Below, in pieces: positions 23,770 through 35,500 of a stretch of DNA of 64,000 bases (its first letter is position 1; every line of letters starts with the position of its first letter). Under the pieces are notes generated by a model that was not told where the DNA came from, made no database searches, and saw only the letters and a program-made list of their open reading frames with translations. The DNA comes from Tetracentron sinense (lineage: Eukaryota; Streptophyta; Magnoliopsida; Trochodendrales; Trochodendraceae): positions 54,124,627 through 54,188,626 of the forward strand of contig CM026554.1 of NCBI GenBank assembly GCA_015143295.1, in the 5' to 3' direction. Position numbers and translations under genes: made by a program.

Positions 23770-24019
23770 AGCTAAAGTTAAAAGCTACCATTCCATCCTA
23801 TTTTCCTAGGATCAAAGTTTCATTTGAGGTTTTTCGATTTGAGTTAATTCTTTCGTTTTTTTTAATAAATAGTATATATTAACATAAATCTATAAATTTT
23901 AATTTAAAATCAGAATATTTTGAGTTATTAATTTATATTTTTATTATATGTTAATCAAAGTTGTTAACTTGTTTTTATAATCTTTCTTATCTAAAAATTG
24001 AGCATGTTTTGTTCACATA

Positions 24020-24172
24020 GGATCACAGCAATTGCAATTGAATTCAATTGCATGTGTGTCAAGTGTGGATTGAGAGGAAAAAAATATATAAATTTGTATT
24101 TCTCATTTTTTTTTCTCTTCCAATCCACACATGACACTATGCAATTGAATTCAATTGCAATTGGTGTGATCC
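24020..24172. mobile_element. Short palindromic MITE
   Basis: 153 bp. Its ends GGATCACAGCAATTGCAATT and the inverted AATTGCAATTGGTGTGATCC pair over about 55 bp, through ACAC-TTGACA/TGTCA-GTGT and TCCACACTT-type arms, around an AT-rich centre. TA on each side (24018-24019 and 24173-24174) suggests a Tc1/mariner-type target site, although the terminal bases are not the Stowaway consensus. Confidence 0.75.
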
Positions 24173-25310
24173 TATCTCTGTTTTGTTGTACAAGTGGGCA
24201 CACAATTTCGTGTACCCATAATACAAATCTGGAAATTTGCCCCCTTGTATGGTAATGAATATTTTTACCATAACAGACCCAGGCTGAGAAAACTTGATTG
24301 TAAATAGGCCTAGAAAACCCAATTCAAACTAATCCAAAACCTCAACAAACGAGTTTATGAAAATTAAAAGAGTAGTAATAGGCGTACTAAGAGTTGTATT
24401 TGACTTAGAGAAATGCTAGCCCTAATCTCAGTCAAACTCTATTTTCAGTCTCCATCAATCATTTGTCCATTCTTGATGAGAAAGAGTGTTTTAACTACCA
24501 TAACTGATTTGAAAATAAATAGGTGATTGGTGAAGGTTGAGAGTAGAGTTTGACCAAGAGTAGAGAAAGCACGCCTCTTTGACTTAAGGCGGGATTTCAT
24601 TGGTCCAGCCCGACTCTTAACTAAGGTTTGCAAATACATATGGCAGGTACGTTACACGCTTCCAGCGGTAGTGTTTCTCTCCTTGGTGGAGTGGCGACTC
24701 GTGTTCAAGTCTAGGTGCTAGGAGTGCCTGTCTAATCCTGATATAGATAACTAAAGAAGGATTAAAAAAACGTTTAACTATTTTCTAAATCAAAATGTTC
24801 TGTGGATTGATGGGACGGGTCAGAGATTGACACTGCACTAAGATTTAGGACATACTCGAACTGGAAAACCCTCGGATACTGGAAATGGTCCGACAATTCA
24901 AATCAGGCCATTTTACATTGAGAGCGGATCGCAATACGAGAGTTCAATCCCACCCATATGTCAACACGCGACCCTTTGAACTCCTATTAGTTGGGATTAA
25001 AATTTATTAATCCTAAATTCAACAATTTAACCTTTACTTTTAGAAAGCTTATTTTTTAAAAAATAACTTCTAAAAAGGAATGCTAGATTGTTGAATCCTA
25101 AGAGTTGGTGAGTCAACTATGGTTAATAGGTGTTAAAAGAGACTCAGATAGCACTCCTTGTAACTTTTACAGAGTTGGGGATCCAATCAATACTGTACAT
25201 CTGTACTATGTACTCTCTAAGATGGGCCCCATCGGATGATCCATCACAATTCACAATCCATCCACTTGCATACCGCGTTCCAAGCGTACGCAACACTATT
25301 CCCTTCCACC
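24173..25310. other. Gene-free stretch
   Basis: Holds a dispersed AATGCTAGCCCTAATCTC-type motif near 24412, a possible weak SINE-like segment at 24640-24760, and a foldback copy at 24974-25137. Nothing coding is recognised. Confidence 0.5.
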
Positions 25311-25681
25311 CAAGGTTTTTAATTTCGAAATTTTTGATGATTTCATCCGGCCAACCCAAATTGAAATCCCGAAATATTGTAGGATTTTGACGAAATTTCG
25401 AAATATTAATATTCTATTAAAATTTTATATATTTAATATTCTATTAAAATTTTATATATTTATATAAATATTATTATTTTATTTTTAAATTAATATATAA
25501 ATTTTCAAAATTTCAATAAAAATTTTGAAATATTTCAAAATTTTAAGTAAAAAACTATTTTAAAAAAAATCAGATTTCGACCGAAATTTGATTTTTGTAA
25601 TAAACACAATTTCGATGTCGGTGCCGGTGGGGTTGCCTGAAACCGAAATTTCGCGAAATTTCAACGAAATTTTAAACCTTG
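25311..25681. mobile_element. hAT-type MITE with CAAGGTTT ends
   Basis: 371 bp bounded by CAAGGTTTTTAATTTCGAAAT and, inward from the right, CAAGGTTTAAAATTTCGTTG. It is flanked by a perfect 8-bp duplication CTTCCACC (25303-25310 and 25682-25689). The interior is dominated by repeated AATTTCGAAA/TTTCGAAATT units and has no coding capacity. Confidence 0.85.
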
Positions 25682-25689
25682 CTTCCACC

Positions 25690-26804
25690 TCTATAGGGTG
25701 GAGAAATACAGGACACTTATAAACCGTCCGATGTATAGACTTTTTACTTAGACTGATCACACAGCAATAGATGAAGATAAAAAGAGAAAGATGATGGTGA
25801 GAACAGTATAGCATTAGCAGTAGACCTTACCTGAACTCAAATGGTGAAAACCATGGAAGAACCTTACGGCCAAGGCTCGGAAAATTCTGTTAACAGAAGA
25901 ACAGAGAGCACATGACTGCTCAAACCCAAGCCATCTTGGGTATGTTCACTTGTGCTCTCTATCTTCTGTCAACAACAAAAGCAATCTCAAAAGCCTTCTG
26001 CAACCAAAGAATAAAACACCCTCACCTAAATCAAAAACCACGTAATCACATACACCAGAATCTAATTACAGCTATAGAGGAGATGTTCGTACCTCAGAGA
26101 AGTTGAAAGAGTCATTTTCTTATTACAAATACTCAGATTTCAAGAGAGAAGAAGAAGGTCTACAAGGGTACGCAGAGCTTTTGAAAGACATGGAAGTGTG
26201 AGACCCTCTTGTCTTGTTTAGATGAGAAAGGTGCAGGTCAAGATCGTCGATCTGATCATCGAGAATAGGCGAGCCGTGGATGTAAACCTACAGCGTAAGG
26301 TCGATCCCCTTAGACCAAATTCAGGTGATAGACACTATAGATTGGCTTGCACATACCTTAGTCTTTCTTTTACAGAGAGAATCACTCGACGATTTTATGG
26401 CTACCGGTACGTTATATCTGATCAAAGGTTTTGGATCACATCTTAATGATGAAGGGTAATTGGTTATTGTAGCCAATAAATTTCAACAAAAGGTAGGGTC
26501 TTTGAACCAAGTAGTTGATTTGATCAAGGATCTCCATAGAAGTCTCTTTTGGCATCAACATCACATTGATAATGTGATTGAAGATCTTTTGAAACTTTCA
26601 TTTTCTCAATAGATGACCTTCGAGCCACGTTATTGAATTTCCATTCGTCGTTCAACCGCAAATGGCTTACTACTAGTAGATGATCTTTGAGCCATTTACT
26701 AAATCCGCATTCGCCGGTCACATGAAAATGAACTACTAATTTATTTTTTATTTACTAGCATAAGTTGATAAGTTCTCTTGACTTATGGTCACATGAATGA
26801 CGAC
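25690..26804. other. Gene-free stretch
   Basis: No recognised gene. A diverged local duplication of about 65 bp occurs at roughly 26606-26735 (GATGACCTTCGAGCCA... and GATGATCTTTGAGCCA...). The 74-codon frame at 26222-26446 matches nothing I know. Confidence 0.5.
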
Positions 26805-27006
26805 ATAGTTTAACCAACCGGGGGGTTGGTGTGCTGACCACGCCTCAAGAAGGAAGCGGAGGTCTTGAGTTCGATTCCTTTTCCCTTGATGGCCACCCCA
26901 GGGATTTATCCCACTTATCTGGTGCGTGTGGTTGAGGGCCTGCATGTGCCCAGGGGATTAGTCGGGTGCTCTAAGAGGACCGGACACCCTCATCACCAAA
27001 AAAAAA
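26805..27006 (+). mobile_element. Probable tRNA-derived SINE (Au-like)
   Basis: The head contains a B-box-like GAGTTCGATTCC (26867-26878). The body has GCGTGTGGTTGAGGGCCTG and GGGGATTAGTCGGGTGC, which resemble the angiosperm Au SINE as I remember it. It ends in GGACACC...CACC followed by an A-run (26998-27006). The flanking duplication is not clear. Confidence 0.6.
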
Positions 27007-27128
27007 TATTAGTAAGTGTCAGATGGTAATACCTTTCAAAACAGATAGAGAAACAACATAAACAAATGAGCAATGCTAAGTCCATATTCTGTCCTCAAAA
27101 AGAGAGTGAGTCTTCAAAGAAAGTAATG

Positions 27129-27273
27129 CCCCCCCTCCCCTATGATCATGGAAGACCACATCGAAATTCAAAACCGAGGCAGAAGAGAACTAAGGCTTAA
27201 TAAGTATTGAAAGTGGTTATTACCCCCCCCCCCCCCCCCCCCTAATGATCATGGAAGACCACATCGAAATTCG
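27129..27273 (+). repeat. Local duplication with poly-C run
   Basis: A C-run plus CTATGATCATGGAAGACCACATCGAAATTC occurs at about 27129-27170 and again at 27225-27273, the second copy preceded by an uninterrupted C-run of about 18. Confidence 0.85.
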
Positions 27274-27610
27274 TTTCTTACCCTGGTTGCTCCTCTAGTT
27301 TAGGGTTTCCCAAATACCTAAGTTTTAAAAACCATTAATATTAAAGAGTCCTATGCACAAGCGAAAATATTGGGTTTTGGACCATTCTAATCCTAACCAT
27401 TTATGAAAAAGAAGAGAGAGAGAGAGTGTGAGGTACTCGAGCTCCAACAAGAGGTATTTTACTCTAGTCGTAACAAGTAAGATAGTGAGAGATCGGCATT
27501 AACCGAAGAAAACCCTCATTCATAGATTTTTTGCATTTTTTAAATTAGTTAAAATCATTACATGTATGATTAGTCTAAGAAAAATACTTATAATTATTGC
27601 ATGTATAATT

Positions 27611-27795
27611 TTAATTTTTTTTTTTTTTTGTAACTTGAGGTGTCCCCAACCCTTTGGGTCAGGCTTAATCTCGATGATGTGACGTGAGCCCGCAACCCAT
27701 CACACCAGTTAGTCCAAAAAAATCCGGTGCAGGGCTAGGGAGTGAGAAGTTGAACCTAGGACCTTCCGCTTCTTGAGCCATAAGTCCTGAGAAGT
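27611..27795 (-). mobile_element. tRNA-derived SINE (minus strand)
   Basis: Read on the minus strand: A-box-like TGGCTCAAGAAGCGG, B-box-like GGTTCAACTTC about 30 bp later, a unique body, and an A-tail (plus-strand T-run about 27614-27630). No target duplication could be fixed. Confidence 0.6.
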
Positions 27796-29228
27796 GTTAT
27801 ATGGTTTTCTTAGGTGTTTCTTTTCATTTTTTTTTATGATTTACGATTTAAAGTCAATATTTAATGTCGATACCCTTGCTTTCTATGATTGAAGATGATA
27901 GGTACACATGTATGGACATTGGAAAATAGTATCAACTTGTATCCACATGTATCAATTTGCATCAATTTGCATCGACCTGTCTTCATCCTGCACGCAAAAT
28001 GCCACTAAAACTTCGAATTTTATGAATTATCATCTTTTTTAGGAACACTCCTATTAAAACGGTCTTACAACACTCATTACTATTAATAATATCAATAAGA
28101 GGAATAATGGAGGTGATGAAAAATCAAACATAATCTATTTAGGTTAAAGTAAATGTAAATCAAACATGTATTTTCACATAAAAAAATGAGTGAGAAGCTT
28201 GATGAGAGGGGAAGATGAAGGGAGTGAGGAGAGCTTTATTTGCGCCATAATCTTCTCTTAGACCATGCATGCTGAAGATCTATGGTGAACATAATTAACA
28301 AATATGAAACAGAAAACACACAATAACATCGGATTATTTGTTGATTACAAATTATACGAAAAAAGCTGGCATTCGACAAGTCTAACTTTTTGCTATGATC
28401 CTTAGCGTAAAGATTTGGAAACCTAAAGTGTGCGCTTCATTGACATCACCTGATATAGGCTACGTCTATTGAAAGGTTGCCTTCTTCACTTGTAAAAAGT
28501 AAAAAGAATACAAAGATAACTCTCTCACAGCCTCACAGACAAAGTTCTCTTTCCGTAGAATAATTGAAAACCCTAGAAACTTAATTGGAAATCCCGTATA
28601 ACTGTTTGGACTCGTCGGGTGCTCGCTCGAGCAAAGTTGACAAAACCCAAAAGCATGAAACTTTTGTCAGATTTCATACTTACTGGATTCCAAGTCCACT
28701 CTAGTGAATACTTCTCGCTTGAGCCAACATTCTCGCTCGAGCCATAGCATGCTCATTAGCGAAACATCACCGTGACAAGATGAATGCAAAGTCAAATTGC
28801 ACAACAGGTTCTACCTCTCAGTCATGCATGTCCACCCCTCTTTCCCTTTTCTTCTTTTTTTTAACACTGAAAGAAACTTCTTCTTTTTTAATGAAGTGTT
28901 GGTGATTGAGGATGGCTATTTAAGACTTTTATTAAATACTGAATACTAAATTATGGGAAAATACTCCCACCTCTTTAAGAACCTCTTTAAGAAATGATTT
29001 TTAAAACTTGGGTATTTAGTGCACAGAACTAAACTAGATGGGCAATCAAGGAAAAACCCCAGAGAATCCCTCTGCAAATTAGTTCTCATGAATGGCAATC
29101 ACGAGAGATCAAAGAATTCCGGTCTTGGCTCACTAGTCACCGCCAGACTCGGAGCGTAAAAGAGCTGAACTCGATGCATTAACCCCAAGCTAACAATGCT
29201 AAACATTTTATAGAATCCCTTGACTTTT

Positions 29229-29268
<40 letters not shown>

Positions 29269-29565
29269 CATGAAGACTCCAAAGAATCACTAGGTGCATA
29301 TCAAGGTATCCAAATTCCAAAATTCGAAGACGTTTTGATAGTCTTGTCAAGACTCTTATCTGAAGAGTTTGCAAAGAAAAATGGTGGCCTCCATGGACAC
29401 TAAGGTCAAGACAAGCAATCATGGGCCTGATAAAGAGAATCAACCTCCTGTTGTTGTAAAAGTTTTGCAAATTACATCATCAGAAATACTGTTTGTTACT
29501 TTCTATTCATTCCCTAACAGAATACTGTGTCCACCTCCACATCTCAACAAAGAGGAGAATATTGT
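27796..29565. other. Gene-free stretch including the KCR 3' flank
   Basis: No recognised gene or transposon. It contains CTCGCTCGAGC motifs near 28620-28745 and a (TA)n microsatellite at 29232-29267. The KCR 3' UTR and polyadenylation region must lie in the last few hundred bases, but no precise site is assigned. Confidence 0.5.
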
Positions 29566-32500
29566 CTACTCATTCTTCCTTGAGTCTTTGAGTTGTCCCC
29601 TCTTCCGTACGCCAAGGCAGAACCCCAGACGCCACGTGTCTATGACAGACTCTGGCAGTGAGTTTGCCAAACCCCATAGAACAGAATGTGGCCAGTAAGG
29701 CGTGCAACGCGGTTCATAGCCTATCCAGCGCATGGCAGCTCGAGCATAACCATCTGTGGATGGAACAAAGAAGGAAGATCTCCTGATTGATGCCATCTTT
29801 GTTGCCACATACAACGGGACCTGTATCCAAAGAACCCCTCAGCAATCAAAACAGAAATCAAAGCAAATCCTGAGATGTTAAACCCTCTCTAGTTGCTCAA
29901 TTTAAAGAAATGTGACGCCCAATTAGAAAGATAGGCAAGTAAAACTATAGGCTTGTAATAGTCAAGTACCAACATCACAACTCAGGCTTTCCAAATCCAA
30001 AGCTTGGTTGGACAATGCGGGAGATAGGATTACGAAAGGGGAACTGGGTGGTTCTCGAGAAACGAGGTACTACTATGAACAGATAGGGCGTATGTTTTGG
30101 GATTTTATTTTTGTATTTTTTTTTATCGGTAAACAGCAATTTCATTAAAGAAAAAGGGAAAATTCAAGATAGGTGAAAACAACAAAACCAAAGCTAACAA
30201 GGAAATGCTACCAACAACCAAACAATAACTACAACCCAACCCCACAAAAACCAACAGCCCTCCCCAGCTACCACTTAGGAAATCAACTCGTCAAACCCTA
30301 TCTCCCCCATGTCGGCTTTATTGGAAAGCCATTCCCACAACATCTCACGCGAACGGCTACAAATTCTCTCAATAGGTGACGACAAATTCTCGAACACCCT
30401 CCCATATCGCTCTTTCCACAGAGACCACACAACCACTCCAAGGAGGAAGGCCCATAAAAGCTCAATTGTAATTAAAGCAATATTAAAAGAGGGTCATTGG
30501 TAATTGTTTCCAATCAAATTTATCTTGAACAACAATTAGGACCCAACAAAACGTAAAAGCTATAAATAATATGAAACAAATCTCATTGAAGGTGGAGAAA
30601 ACAGAGTCAAAATAGTAGTAGCTGGAGGGAGGTCATGAGCTACTAGAAGTCTAGAATACATGCTTAGAGTAATGAGTTAGTAACCTATTTTTGTACTTAA
30701 AATTAATCCCATGTAATAATTTCATTATATATTACTAAGCTATTATTGTAATTTCTGAATAAATATTCAAAAATTTAAAACAAAAATATTAACCAATGCC
30801 TTTTGATGTATTTAGACCATGATTTCTTGAATAAAATTAAGTTTAAATTATTAGAAAATGACATTATTACATAAATAAAAAATATAAAAAAGGCATAGAT
30901 CATAAAATCTCATAAGAACACAGATGATGTGTATATGATATATCCTAGATGCAGAATTAGTTTTAGAAAATACCAATGTTGTTATTATTACATTATATAA
31001 GAAAACTAGAGTTACCCAATAATTATGTGGAGATAAGATTGTGGTATGTCGTAATTATGTAGTGTACTGTTTCTTCCTTTTTGTTTGTACCTTTGACCTA
31101 TAAAGTTTTAGAAAAGAAATGCACAGCAGCTTATGTCACTTGTTATGTACCTCACATTTCCTACTCTCTCTCTCTCTCTATATATATACACTAGCGGGTG
31201 GCACGTGAGAGCGAGGGAAGGAGTTAACCACAGTTAATAGGAGTTAAAAGGGACACGTGTAACTCACAGGTGCGATTGAACTCTCCCCGAGTTCAATCGC
31301 GATTGGCTATGATTCTATTCTTTAAATAGATAGATGAGCAAGGGATAGTTTGGGAATTAAAGTAAAATATTAAATCATAGGTTTGTTTTATATAAAGGCA
31401 GTTTGGGAATTTCGGAAAAATCAGGCTACGCCTACCTCTTGCATTATAATAGTAAAGATATATATATATATAATGAATTTTGAGTGTGTATTTATGCTTA
31501 ATTAATTTTTTAATATTTTATCTTAGATTTTCAATTTTCCCTGATGTTTCTATCATTTCCTTAACTCTTACAAAAATTCTTTAAACATCCTCAAAAATGT
31601 TTCCACTTCCTTAGTGACAGAATTTTTAAACCTTAGAAAGAAAGAGCTTCATTGGCCTGGAAATGCAACTAAAAGGAAATATTATGATCATCAAAGGTAT
31701 AAGATGGACCATAGGAAATGACGGAAACATCATGTTTTGGCTAGACAACTGGTCTACAAAGATACCATTGTTCAATTTGATCTGCAGATCGCTACTAAAT
31801 TGAATTGATTACTAACCTTAAAGTTGCAATTGAATTGATGGAAAAGATAGTGGAATCTGGACGCAGTCTGCGGAGAAGATTATCAGGATTCCAATCCCCC
31901 TTTTCTAAAGGTAGGACTAAATGTGTTGGGGTCCAAGCTCAAATGGGATTTTCTCCATCAAAACCGCAGCATGGCAAAATGATGAGCACCAAAATGATTT
32001 AAGACATGCCAGCAATCTCAACTTGATTTGGAAGGCCAATCTTGTCCAAAGATTACCTAGTTCACGTGGATGGCATGCATGGAAACAAATTTCCTATGCG
32101 TGTATTATTAAGAAGACTAAACACCACACTGGATTGTTCAATGTACGGAGATTCTGAGGAATCAGAGAACCATATTTTCATTTTATGTCCATACACGACA
32201 TTCATTTGGAGGATGGTTCAAAGTCACATCCATACCCCTTGACAGACAATGTTAATACTTTGGTGGAGTGGATGGATAGTCTCAGAGTTTGAAGACTAAA
32301 CACCACACTGGATTGTTCAATGTGCGGAGATTCTGAGGAATCAGAGAACCATATTTTCATTTTATGTCCATACACGACATTCATTTGGAGGATGGTTCAA
32401 AGTCACATCCATACCCCTTGACAGACAATGTTAATACTTTGGTGGAGTGGATGGATGGTCTCAGAGTTTGAAGACTAACAGACAAGCAGAAGAACGAGAA

Positions 32501-35500
32501 TGCGATCGAGAAGATATTTCTCCTCCAATATCGAGAAGATATTTCTCATAGCGATTTTGGAAGCAAGAAACACTGGAAGGGGATCAAATGGTATCCTCCA
32601 TACCACCTTGGACAAAGCTCAATTTTGATGAGTCGGTCTATGAGAAGGGAGAAGCAGCAATAAGGAATAATACGGAATTACGGAGGTTATCTGATTCGGA
32701 GCTTTGGTTACTCCCTAGGACATGCAACCATAATGGAAGCAGAATGTTGGGCTCTTTCTTTAGAGAGGACTCCAAGTAGCAACTGAGCTAGGTGCTCAAG
32801 ATGTTCTAATAGAAGGATACTCCACCACCATTATAGATGGGGCCTGCAAAAACAGTCAAATCCCTTGGACTTGGAGTATATGGACTTGGATTCAAGACAT
32901 ACCTATGATGTGCCAAACAAAGTTCAGAAGACTTAAGATCAATCACATTTACGGGGAAAGCGAAAAAAGTAATGGTTCGCAGGCAAAAATGGGATGTGTC
33001 AACATGTCCTAATTGATGGCAACAACCTCAATTCAGACCCCACTTAGGTTTTTAGGATTTTAGATTTTTGAATTGATTTATTATTTTCTTTAAAGTAATT
33101 TAATAAGAGTCTTAGTTAGGGTATGATTAGTCCTATATAGATTAGGAAAAGTCTTTTTCATTTTTGTATGAATAGATATGGCACTTACTTTTATTAGTTA
33201 GTGAATTGAAGAATAATATTTTCATTTTAACATTTTTGCAGTAGTTTGTTTAGTTTTTCGTGGTTGTTTGTTCCATTAATTGTGAATTTTTTTGGTGAGT
33301 TTAACTCTTCTCATTCCTTACTTGTCCTGCATCAAATTGGTATTAGAGCAAGTTCTGATCCCTCAAACGCAGAAAATTTTTGTAAAGCCTTACTTGTTGA
33401 AAGCGCAACAATCTGGTTTTTCGGTTTTGGCACCAAAATCCGCCTTATGACTTTCTTACCTCTCTCTTCTATAGCTAAATCTAAATCACTTTCTCTTTCC
33501 TCTTATGTCATTCTCTTACTTTATCCAATAAGTACTCACGGTTGTCCATATCTACTTATCAGTTTTTCCATCTTTTATAAACACGTTTCTTTTGTCTCTA
33601 AATTTCAAATTTGTCGCTCTACTACTCTCTCAGCAACATCATTTACTCCCATTTTTGTCAAAGTTGCTCCTTAATAAAAAATCTTTGGTCTTACTCTATA
33701 TTACAAGTTACCATATTACAACTATGCCACTCCCAATTTTATCTCTCCTTTATTCCCTCTAGCCAACCATACAATCACATGTCTCATTTTTTAAACTATT
33801 TCTCTCTCTTCCCTATTACCTAACCTAGCCATGTCATCCTTGCCTTTATAGATCATCTCTTTTCTTCATTAATAGCTTTCTTTCCTTAGACACCCTCAAT
33901 TTGTCTCATTATTACATTTTTGCAAGGTTTCATTTCCTATAGCTTTTTAACAAAAAGAAGGGGGGCAAAGAGGTATCCTTGCCCGTACGATTTGTGTAGG
34001 AACATTTGTATGCAAACATGTAGCGTCCTTGGTATAGTAAAGATATGGAAAATATTGAGAATTTACTAAAGCATATAACTGCTCAATCAGCCAACCGTGA
34101 AAAAAGAATCAATGGGCTAGAACAACGGCTTGATGATGGGTTTCAAACATTAATGGAGCATTTTGTTTGCCTTGAATTGAGAATCGGTGGCTCTAATCAA
34201 ATAGGTCCTGTAGATGGATCTGGAACTCCAAGCTAAGACAATGAAGTGGGAATATCAGGCCATGCAGAACTTACAAGCAGCTCAAGAAATGTTGAACCTA
34301 AAGGCAGACGTAAAGGTCTCTTAAATGGCCTAAGGATTGGAGAACCAGAGCAACGACATTAGCAGGAAGAGACACAAAGAGACTATCAAGCACCTCCTCG
34401 AGATGGCAGAGGTTTTGATAGAGAATATCATTATGATGCAAGAGGACAATTTGACTGTGCTCCCTCAACCATACATTCCCTATGAAGCTAGAGATCGTAC
34501 CATTTAACTAGAAGTGTCGGAATTTCACAGTAAGATGAATCCAGATATATTTTAAACTGAGTCGCAAATCTTGAAAGTTTCTTTGCATGACACAGGTTAA
34601 CAGAAGAGAGGAAAGTGAAATTCACTCAAAATTGTGAGGAGCTGCTATGTCTTGGTGGACTTGAATACAGGACAACTATCGACGAATAGGTCAGAGACAA
34701 CTAAAAACTTCTGACAAGTTAAAGTTGCTAAAATATCAATTCTTACCAACCAATTTTCAACAAAGACAATTCAATTTCGAAAACGGAAGCAATATGAAGA
34801 TTTTGTTGGTGAATATATACTGTAAAATTCTATGACTATATCTGGAGAATCTGAGGAGATATTGGCAGCACACTATCGTTCAGATCTAAAATTCCAAATT
34901 CAAAATGAGATGGCTGCAATTCGTGTGCGTACTGTTAGTGAAGCATATCAAGTAGCTTTACAGGTAGAAGATAACTTGCAGAAGATGATAGTTGCTAAGA
35001 AACAAACTGTTGACATTAAACCTAAATCTTCGGCGAGCAATAATGAGGTTTCAAATGTTCCATGTCAAGAAAATGATAGGAATAAGCCTAGGTCGGATAT
35101 CCAAGAAATCAAGGTGGTGTTTGATAACACTAATCTAATTAGGTAGAGCTTATTTGAAAATTGTGCTCAGTTGGACTTTAGAATGTTTAAATTGAAGGTT
35201 AATTGGATGTCTACATCTTTTTGAAGTAAGGGTTTTACCTCTTATTAAAAAAATAGCTATGAGGGACTTTTTTAATAAGAGGTAAAACCCCTACTTCAAA
35301 AAGATGTAGACATCCAATTAACCTTCCACTTAACAATATAAATTCCAAATAAACATAATTTTCAAATAAGCTCTACCTATTTAGATTAGTGTTACCAATC
35401 GCCACCCAAGTCTCAATGTGTCATAGATGTGATGGTCGAGGACACTTTTCAATTCAACGTCCTTCAACCCAAGTAACAAAAAATGCCATTTTTTTCAAAA

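Noticed and set aside
24640-24760. Possible SINE (GTGTTCAAGTCTAGG as B-box)
   Set aside because: A-box, tail and target duplication are all unclear; too weak to call.
29369-29698. 109-codon plus-strand frame overlapping the KCR last exon
   Set aside because: Antisense to KCR exon 3 and its 3' flank; no family resemblance.
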